This document shows positions 34,383 to 39,937 of a stretch of 39,937 bases of DNA, in pieces. Under the pieces are notes generated by a model. It was given only the letters and a program-made list of their open reading frames with translations. It made no database searches and was not told the DNA's origin. A program made the translations under genes and the position numbers. Location: positions 1 through 39,937 of the forward strand of contig CAIQGE010000028.1 in assembly GCA_903871335.1 (NCBI GenBank), in the 5' to 3' direction. The DNA comes from an uncultured Actinomycetes bacterium. Lineage in GTDB: Bacteria; Actinomycetota; Acidimicrobiia; Acidimicrobiales; RAAP-2. Position 1 is the first letter of the stretch, and each line of letters opens with the position of its first letter.

Positions 34383-35213
34383 TTAGATGACGCGTCGGTA
34401 CGCCCGCGTCGCCAGCGGTGCGAGGATCGCCAGAGCCGCGATGCTCCACGCGATGGAGACCCACGCGGAATTGCCAATGGGCTGACCGGTCATGAGCCCA
34501 CGCACCGCGTCAGCGGTTTGCGAGACGGGCTGATTCTTCGCGAAGGCTTGTAGCCATCCGGGCATGGTCTCGACGGGAACAAAGATGCTGGACGCGAAGG
34601 TCAACGGGAAGATCAGCGGGAAGGTCATGGCCTGTGCGGTCTCGGAGTTCGGAGCCTTGAGTCCAATGTAGGCAAATCCCCAACTCAAGCTGTAGGCGAA
34701 GAGCAGCATGATGAGGCTGGCAGCGACGTACGGCAACACTCCACCACTCGGACGAAACCCCACGGCGATACCAACGACCGTGATCACGATGAGCACCAGA
34801 ATGTTGCGAAGGAAGTCCGCCACTGTTCGCCCACCGAGCACCGCCATGCGAGCCATGGGGAGGGCGCGGAATCGCTCAATGAGTCCACGCTGGAGGTCTT
34901 CGGCGAGACCGATGGCGGTGCCAACGGCACCGAAAATGGTGGTCTGCACGAGGATGCCCGGAATCAAGAAGTCGACGTACGGGATGCCATTCGGCGTGTG
35001 GATCGCACCTCCGAAGACGTATCGGAACAGCAAGACGAACATCACCGGCTGCAGCAGCGCGAAGACGAGCGAGGTGGGAATACGCACGATGGCCAGGATG
35101 TTGCGTTGCGCAATGGTCAAAGTGTCACTAATGGCCCAACGGATGCTGCTGCCACCATGGTCGGCGAGGCTGGTGACCGGAGTCTTTGAGGTGGCCAAGT
35201 TGTCGGTGCTCAC
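34383..35213 (-). CDS. ABC-2 type transporter permease (DrrB-like)
   Basis: 276 residues with six predicted membrane segments, e.g. SLVFALLQPVMFVLLFRYVF, FLIPGILVQTTIFGAVGTAI, ILVLIVITVVGIAV, SLIMLLFAYSLSWGFAYIGL, AMTFPLIFPLTFASSIFVPV and IAWSIAALAILAPL. The family signature VPVETMPGWLQAFAKNQPVS is that of daunorubicin-type DrrB exporters. Works with the upstream ATPase as an efflux pump of unknown substrate. GTG start overlaps the ATPase stop (GTGA). Confidence 0.92.
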   Translation of the reverse strand: MSTDNLATSKTPVTSLADHGGSSIRWAISDTLTIAQRNILAIVRIPTSLVFALLQPVMFVLLFRYVFGGAIHTPNGIPYVDFLIPGILVQTTIFGAVGTAIGLAEDLQRGLIERFRALPMARMAVLGGRTVADFLRNILVLIVITVVGIAVGFRPSGGVLPYVAASLIMLLFAYSLSWGFAYIGLKAPNSETAQAMTFPLIFPLTFASSIFVPVETMPGWLQAFAKNQPVSQTADAVRGLMTGQPIGNSAWVSIAWSIAALAILAPLATRAYRRVI

Positions 35214-36202
35214 GAGCGGGCCTTTCGTTGATGTTCGTCAGTCGCGGTCTCGACGACGTCATCAGTCTTGTGACCCGTGAGGGTCAAGAAGACATCGTCG
35301 AGACTCGGCTCGCGAAGCGCCAAGCCCGCGAGCGTCAGGTGATCGGCGTCGATGCGCCGCAGAGCATCGGCCGCGACGGCGGGTCCGCTATTGACCGTCA
35401 GCTCAATGATGGTGCCGTCAGCGATCGGGGGCACATTGGAGAGTTCCTTGACGAGTTCCAGACCTCGTGCCGCGTCTTCCTGCGTGTTGAACGTGAGCGC
35501 CAGGACGGTTGTTCCGAGTTGAGCCTTCAGTTCCGCGGGTGTGCCTTCGGCGATCGTCTTACCGTGGTCGAGGACGACCAATTGCTTGGCCAAGCGGTCG
35601 GCTTCTTCGAGATATTGGGTCGTCAACAAGACCGTGGTGCCACCTTCGACCAAGTTCTCAATCACACCCCACAAGTCCTGGCGACTCTGGGGGTCCAGAC
35701 CGGTGGTCGGCTCATCGAGAAAGAGAAGCGGGGGCTGGGCGACGAGCGCCGCGGCGAGGTCGAGTCGTCGGCGCATACCGCCGGAATACGTCTTGGTGGG
35801 ACGGTTGGCGGCATCGGAGAGTCCGAATTGCTCGAGAAGTTCGCGGGATCGACGAACGACGACGGCGGATTCCATGTGGTTCAGCTTCCCGATCATTCGG
35901 AGGTTCTCGAATCCCGTGAGGCTCTCGTCCACTGTGGCGTACTGGCCAGCGAGACCGATGAGTCGACGCACTCGCTCGGGGTGGCGAACCACGTCGTGTC
36001 CCATCACCGTGGCGGTACCGCTCTCCGGCTTCAAAATGGTCGACAGGATGCGGACCATCGTGGTCTTACCGGAACCGTTGGGTCCGAGCAGGCCGAACAC
36101 CTGACCGGAGGGCACATTGAGAGAGACGCCGTCGAGCGCCCGCACCTGACCCTCACGGAAGGTACGTACCAAATTCTCGCACTGGACAGCAAAGTCAGTC
36201 AT
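35210..36202 (-). CDS. ABC transporter ATPase (DrrA-like)
   Basis: 330 residues. Walker A GPNGSGKTTMVR, signature YSGGMRRRLDLAAALV, Walker B LLFLDEPTTGLDP and the switch LTTQYLEEADRLAKQ are intact. The C-terminal domain (EPSLDDVFLTLTGHKTD) is the DrrA type. Hydrolyses ATP for export by the adjacent permease. Start ATG at 36202 has TAGGAT (-10) 6 nt upstream and no ribosome site. Confidence 0.95.
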   Translation of the reverse strand: MTDFAVQCENLVRTFREGQVRALDGVSLNVPSGQVFGLLGPNGSGKTTMVRILSTILKPESGTATVMGHDVVRHPERVRRLIGLAGQYATVDESLTGFENLRMIGKLNHMESAVVVRRSRELLEQFGLSDAANRPTKTYSGGMRRRLDLAAALVAQPPLLFLDEPTTGLDPQSRQDLWGVIENLVEGGTTVLLTTQYLEEADRLAKQLVVLDHGKTIAEGTPAELKAQLGTTVLALTFNTQEDAARGLELVKELSNVPPIADGTIIELTVNSGPAVAADALRRIDADHLTLAGLALREPSLDDVFLTLTGHKTDDVVETATDEHQRKARS

Positions 36203-36208
36203 TGGGGC

Positions 36209-36214
36209 ATCCTA
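36209..36214 (-). promoter_or_regulatory. -10 box of the DrrAB-like operon
   Basis: TAGGAT on the minus strand ends 6 nt before the ATPase ATG; leaderless pattern, divergent from dnaG. Confidence 0.45.
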
Positions 36215-36256
36215 ACGATCGACGGAGATCACGAACGCGGTGTCGCGGCGGCAAGG

Positions 36257-36262
36257 TACCCT
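36257..36262 (+). promoter_or_regulatory. -10 box of dnaG
   Basis: TACCCT ends 6 nt before the dnaG ATG at 36269; no ribosome site between. Confidence 0.45.
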
Positions 36263-36268
36263 GCCCCC

Positions 36269-38122
36269 ATGGCATTCGCCGACGGAGAAATCGCCCAGGT
36301 TCGCGCGGCGACCGACATTGTGGCGGTGATCTCCGAACACGTGGCTCTCAAACGGGCCGGTCGTCGCTGGACGGGACTCTGTCCGTTCCACGGCGAGAAG
36401 ACGCCGTCCTTCTCGGTCAACGCCGAACAAGGTGTCTACTACTGCTTCGGTTGTCGCGCGAGCGGAGACGCCATCAAGTTCGTGCGCGAAATACAGCACC
36501 TCGATTTTCGAGACGCCGTCCAATTCCTGGCGGACAAGGCGGGCATCCAACTCCATGAGGAGGAGGGCTCTGGTCCGAAGCGCAAAGAACGACTGGAATT
36601 GATGGACGCCATGGCCCGAGCGGTGGACTGGTACCACGAGCGGCTGCTGACGTCTCCGGACGCTGGCCGTGCTCGTCAGTATCTTCGCGCCCGCGGGATC
36701 GACGGTGACACGGTGCGGCAATTCAAACTGGGTTGGGCGCCTGACGCGTGGGACGCCCTCGCCACGTCACTCAAACTGCCAGTGCACGTCCTCACGGGTA
36801 CCGGACTTGGCTTTGAGAACTCTCGAGGTCGCCGTCAAGACGCCTTGCGCGCTCGCGTCGTGTTCCCCATTTTCGATACGTCGGGTAAACCCATCGCCCT
36901 CGGCGGGCGCATCCTGCCGCCCTCCCCAGAGGATCCTCCACGCACCGACGGTCGAGTGGAACCTAAGTACAAGAACTCACCGGAAACCGCGATCTACTCC
37001 AAGCGCCGCACCTTGTACGCCCTGAATGTGGCCAAGGACGACATCATCAAGAGTGGTGAGATCCTCGTCTGCGAGGGGTACACGGACGTCATTGGTTTCT
37101 TCCAGGCCGGACTTCCGAGAGCGGTGGCGACGTGCGGCACGGCGTTGTCGGAAGATCACTTTCGAACCATGAAGAATTTCGCCCGACGGATCGTGCTCGC
37201 CTACGACGCCGACGCGGCGGGACAGAGTGCGGCGGCGTCGGTGTACCAATGGGAACGAAAGCACGAAGTCGACGTGGCGGTAGTGCAACTACCCAAGGGT
37301 ATGGATCCGGGCGAGCTCGCACAGAAGGATCCCGACGCGCTTCGTGAGGCTGTCGCGACTGCGATGCCGTTCCTCCAGTTCCGGCTGGATCGCGTCCTCT
37401 TGTCGGCGAATCTGTCGTCCGCCGAAGGGCGGGCACGTGCGGCGGAAATGGCTCTCGACGTCGTCGCCGAGCACCCGGTCGAGCTCGTGCGCGATCAGTA
37501 TCTCCAGCAAGTAGCCGATCGATGTCGCGTGGACGTCGAAAAGTTGCGACCAATGTTGGACTCCGCCATCCGACGGGGCCCCCGCAGCGACGCTCCGGCG
37601 ACGCCGGCGGAGGAACGAACGACCAAGGAGCCAGTGCCCTTTGATCTCACGTCGTCGCCCCGTCCGGGTCTCGCCGCGTTGTCACTCTTGATCCACCAAC
37701 CGGACAGCGTCACCGACCGGTTCGAAGCGGCGTATTTCATCGACGAGACCCAACGAGCCGCCTTTGAGGCCCTCGCCGGCGGCGCGCTCGTGGCCGATGC
37801 CGTCGACGCGTTGGAACGACGGGAAGAACGCGCCGCGGCGCAATTAATTCGCCAAGTGTCGGTCAGTGATGACAGCGAAGGCGCGGCCGGAGAAAAGGAA
37901 GTGTCCGAAGTCGTCGCCCAACTCTTGCGAGCCTCCGTGGGAGAAGAACTGAAGAACATCGATCGCGACCTTCGCGCGGGACTCGTAACCCCGGCCTCGG
38001 CGATCTCGGTGATTCGCGACGTGAAATTGCGACTCGCCGAACTGGACGGAGCGGACGCACCCTCCGCGGAGGCGGAATTGCGGACGTGGTTGGTGAGTCG
38101 AGAAGACTTCACTGATGCCTGA
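36269..38122 (+). CDS. dnaG: DNA primase
   Basis: 617 residues. The N-terminal CHC2-type zinc finger is CPFHGEKTPSFSV and YYCFGCRASGDAI (about residues 40-65). The TOPRIM core has ILVCEGYTDVIGFFQAGL and VLAYDADAAGQSA with the catalytic acidic residues; a helical C-terminal DnaB-interaction domain follows. It synthesises RNA primers at the replication fork. The ATG at 36269 gives the canonical N-terminus (FADGEIAQVRAATDIVAVI); the frame is open far upstream but that sequence is antisense to the ABC ATPase. The stop overlaps the sigma factor start by 8 nt. Confidence 0.96.
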   Translation: MAFADGEIAQVRAATDIVAVISEHVALKRAGRRWTGLCPFHGEKTPSFSVNAEQGVYYCFGCRASGDAIKFVREIQHLDFRDAVQFLADKAGIQLHEEEGSGPKRKERLELMDAMARAVDWYHERLLTSPDAGRARQYLRARGIDGDTVRQFKLGWAPDAWDALATSLKLPVHVLTGTGLGFENSRGRRQDALRARVVFPIFDTSGKPIALGGRILPPSPEDPPRTDGRVEPKYKNSPETAIYSKRRTLYALNVAKDDIIKSGEILVCEGYTDVIGFFQAGLPRAVATCGTALSEDHFRTMKNFARRIVLAYDADAAGQSAAASVYQWERKHEVDVAVVQLPKGMDPGELAQKDPDALREAVATAMPFLQFRLDRVLLSANLSSAEGRARAAEMALDVVAEHPVELVRDQYLQQVADRCRVDVEKLRPMLDSAIRRGPRSDAPATPAEERTTKEPVPFDLTSSPRPGLAALSLLIHQPDSVTDRFEAAYFIDETQRAAFEALAGGALVADAVDALERREERAAAQLIRQVSVSDDSEGAAGEKEVSEVVAQLLRASVGEELKNIDRDLRAGLVTPASAISVIRDVKLRLAELDGADAPSAEAELRTWLVSREDFTDA

Positions 38123-38957
38123 GATGCGACAACGGAGTGGGGCCATCGGGATCATTCCGATCCGTGCTCCTCTCAGCAAAGAGGAAGAAGATCGAGTCCA
38201 CGAAGCGATAGCGCACGGTCGCGACGCCGCTCGGCGGTTATCCGAGGATGCGGCGCGTTCTCCGAAAGAGCGCAATGCTCTTCGGCGGACGGTGCGAGAG
38301 GGCAGGGCTGCCGAAGAGGAGCTTCTCGCAGGGACCTGCGCACTGGTGAAGAAGCGAGTGACGGACCTCGGTTTCCCCTTCGATCAGGACGAGCTCGAAG
38401 CAGCGGGGCTGGAGGGCCTCGTGACTGCTCTTCGTCGGTTCGAACCCGACCAAGGGGCCCGGTTCGCGACCTACGCCAATTACTGGATCTCCAAGATGGT
38501 CTTCGCCGCGATTTCGCACCGGGTGCCGTATCCCGAGTCCGATCTTCGGCTCGTGATCAAACTCCGAAGGTTCGAAAATCAGATTCACCATCGACCAGTC
38601 ACCACCGCGGAAGTCGCGAAAGCACTCGCCGTGTCGCGGGTGCAGGCGGCGCGCATCATGCGGATGTCGCTGGACATTGCCGTGGGCACCTCGCAGGTCG
38701 AACACGAATCTCACGCCACCGACGACACGGCACCCTGGCCGGAGGCGGAATGGATTATTGACGGATTGAAGGAAGTCCTGGGCGATGACTTCACGGACTT
38801 TTGGATGTGGACGGGACGCGTGATGTCGCTCGAGGAGTTGGGGCGCGCCAACGGAATATCGAAGCAGGCGATGGCAAAGCGCGTTGCCAAATGGCGTCGC
38901 TTGGTGGAGTCCAGCGAACACGCGGACCAGATGGTCGCTTGGCTGCGCGCGCAGTAG
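38115..38957 (+). CDS. Divergent sigma-70 family factor
   Basis: 280 residues. Region 2 spans about residues 66-132: AAEEELLAGTCALVKKRVTD, ELEAAGLEGLVTALRRF and GARFATYANYWISKMVFAAI, which correspond to the core-binding and -10-recognition helices of sigma-70. Region 3-like VTTAEVAKALAVSRVQAARI follows, and region 4 holds MSLEELGRANGISKQAMAKR. Region 1.1 is absent. The order dnaG-sigma is that of the primary sigma rpoD, but the region 2.4 and 4 sequences deviate from RpoD and the protein is short, so it is more likely an alternative sigma factor. Overlaps dnaG by 8 nt. Confidence 0.8.
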   Translation: MPEMRQRSGAIGIIPIRAPLSKEEEDRVHEAIAHGRDAARRLSEDAARSPKERNALRRTVREGRAAEEELLAGTCALVKKRVTDLGFPFDQDELEAAGLEGLVTALRRFEPDQGARFATYANYWISKMVFAAISHRVPYPESDLRLVIKLRRFENQIHHRPVTTAEVAKALAVSRVQAARIMRMSLDIAVGTSQVEHESHATDDTAPWPEAEWIIDGLKEVLGDDFTDFWMWTGRVMSLEELGRANGISKQAMAKRVAKWRRLVESSEHADQMVAWLRAQ

Positions 38958-38975
38958 GTCACTTCGCGGGGCTGC

Positions 38976-38981
38976 TAGATT
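38976..38981 (+). promoter_or_regulatory. Possible -10 box of tRNA-Asn
   Basis: TAGATT about 20 nt before the mature tRNA 5' end. Confidence 0.35.
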
Positions 38982-39001
38982 CAAGGAGCCCTCGGGGTCA
39001 T

Positions 39002-39074
39002 TCCCAGATAGCTCAATTGGCAGAGCAAGCGACTGTTAATCGCTAGGTTGCAGGTTCGAGTCCTGCTCTGGGAG
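39002..39074 (+). tRNA. tRNA-Asn (GTT)
   Basis: Acceptor TCCCAGA pairs perfectly with TCTGGGA, D arm GCTC/GAGC, anticodon stem AGCGA/TCGCT with loop CTGTTAA (anticodon GTT), and T arm GCAGG-TTCGAGT-CCTGC. The discriminator is G as expected for Asn. CCA is not encoded, unlike tRNA-Ala in this window. Confidence 0.95.
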
Positions 39075-39075
39075 C

Positions 39076-39081
39076 TTTTTT
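39076..39081 (+). terminator. T-run after tRNA-Asn
   Basis: Six T directly after the tRNA; the tRNA 3' arm may serve as the stem. Weak evidence. Confidence 0.35.
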
Positions 39082-39125
39082 CTGACTCGGATGCGCAGCG
39101 AGATCTTTTCTCCCTTTCATGCACG

Positions 39126-39157
39126 GGTGTGATCTGACGTTGTCAGTGCGTCACACC
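39126..39157. repeat. Nested hairpin upstream of the beta-helix gene
   Basis: GGTGTGA (39126-39132) pairs with TCACACC (39151-39157); inside, CTGAC-GTT-GTCAG (39134-39146) forms a second stem. No U-tract follows, so a regulatory or operator role is as likely as termination. Confidence 0.5.
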
Positions 39158-39308
39158 TAGAACTTCACTAAACACATGGGCCAAGAAATCTGCACCCGGA
39201 CGTGGACCTTTTGGCCTAGTGGTGCCCCTGAGTGAGCAAACCCGATTGCGAACGTTCGACTCCGAGGTGGCGAACGGCGCGACCCGAGGGGGCCAAATAA
39301 GGTTCAAG

Positions 39309-39937
39309 ATGTATGGACGCACGACGATGCGAGGGCGTGGAATCGGTGTTCTCTTGGCCGGCGTGGCGATGGTGGCGGAAAGCACATTGGTGACACTTCC
39401 TGCAGGTGCTCTGTCGATCAACGGCTACTACGCGAACAACTTTTCCGATAGCGGCGCTTCGGTCAGCCAGGCCACGTGCGAGTTGAAGACGAACACCACG
39501 TGCACCTTGCGTGATGCGATTACGTTCGCTAATCAGGACGGTTCTCTCGATTTCGACACCATCTTTTTGTCGCCGAAAGCAGGGACGTATGTTCTGGACG
39601 GACCGAATCATCCGTTGGTAGTGACATCCAATTCGTATCTTTCAATTGACGGCTCGGGTCCCGCCACATCCATCATCGATGGTGGCAACACCTCTAAGGT
39701 TTTTTCTCTGAGTGCGGGTGCACTCTCGATCAGTGGCGTGACGATTACCCGTGGCTACACGACGCAAAAGGGCGGTGCCATCTTCAATTCGAAGGCTCTC
39801 ACTCTCAGCAACGTGAACGTGACCGGGAATTCGGCGTTACTCGAAGGAGGGGCCATTTTTAGTAGCGGCACGCTCTCCATCGAGGGCGGCGGGTTATCGA
39901 ACAATTCGTCGATCAACGGCTGCGGTGGTGCCGTTGC
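39309..39937 (+). CDS. Secreted beta-helix protein with CSLREA-like and polymorphic repeats (partial)
   Basis: Open from ATG 39309 to the right edge, so the C-terminus is missing. The start has basic residues (MYGRTTMRGR) and a hydrophobic stretch (GIGVLLAGVAMVAESTLV), a likely signal peptide with possible cleavage after PAGALS. Next comes CELKTNTTCTLRDAITFAN, a CSLREA-type domain (C-x-LRxAI). From about residue 110 parallel beta-helix repeats begin: LSISGVTITRGYTT, KGGAIFN, LTLSNVNVTGNSAL, EGGAIFSSGTL, the GGAI(F/Y)N pattern of polymorphic membrane proteins. It is probably exported and involved in adhesion or surface structure. AAGG lies 8 nt before the ATG; ATG 39327 is an alternative start. 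Confidence 0.82.
   Translation, partial: MYGRTTMRGRGIGVLLAGVAMVAESTLVTLPAGALSINGYYANNFSDSGASVSQATCELKTNTTCTLRDAITFANQDGSLDFDTIFLSPKAGTYVLDGPNHPLVVTSNSYLSIDGSGPATSIIDGGNTSKVFSLSAGALSISGVTITRGYTTQKGGAIFNSKALTLSNVNVTGNSALLEGGAIFSSGTLSIEGGGLSNNSSINGCGGAV

Noticed and set aside
35186-36268. Long N-terminal extension of dnaG
   Set aside because: The extra 361 codons are antisense to an ABC ATPase with all motifs intact; primase begins at 36269.

Overview
The window is a high-GC bacterial chromosome segment, most likely from an Actinomycetota species and plausibly Acidimicrobiia. The inference rests on gene content and order (holA, lepA, hrcA-dnaJ-rsmE-hit-phoH-ybeY-CorC-like-era, uppS-recO, glyS, dnaG plus a sigma factor), a FolP2-type DHPS paralogue, a DUF664/DinB protein, a PAC2 protein, frequent GTG/TTG starts, and several genes with a TAnnnT -10 box only 6-9 nt before the start codon (leaderless mRNA pattern). 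No rRNA or taxonomic marker is present, so the placement is tentative.

Layout. 1-2800 is accessory: the N-terminal part of a secreted fibronectin-III/pentapeptide-repeat protein (runs off the left edge), a complete but decayed IS3-family element with both terminal inverted repeats, and a second IS3-type orfA truncated by it, ending beside tRNA-Ala(GGC). 2941-12133 is mostly housekeeping: an alpha/beta hydrolase and an AIM24 protein divergent from leuS, a YgjP-like metallopeptidase, a PAC2 protein, a phosphotransferase, a thioredoxin-TPR (CnoX-like) protein, a FolP2-like protein and holA. rpsT is convergent with holA and divergent from lepA.

15018-22371 is a tightly overlapping stress/ribosome operon under a CIRCE element: hrcA, dnaJ, rsmE, HIT, phoH, ybeY, CNNM/CBS, era and a TrmO-like gene. 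dinG converges on it. uppS, a 71-residue membrane protein and recO follow.

26091-30124 interrupts the housekeeping backbone. It holds a minus-strand AbiE-like type IV toxin-antitoxin operon: an AbiEi-like antitoxin with an N-terminal PD-(D/E)XK-like domain, an AbiEii-like nucleotidyltransferase, and a small two-helix membrane ORF broken by a TGA at codon 6. Two copies of the operator GTTTGC-N7-GCAAAC flank its promoter. Beyond it lie a multiply frameshifted zinc-ribbon pseudogene and an IS30-family remnant.

30125-38957 returns to core functions: photolyase, HemW, GlyS, a hotdog thioesterase and a DrrAB-type ABC exporter (minus strand), then DnaG and a divergent sigma-70 factor. tRNA-Asn follows, and the window ends inside a secreted beta-helix (CSLREA/polymorphic-repeat) protein.
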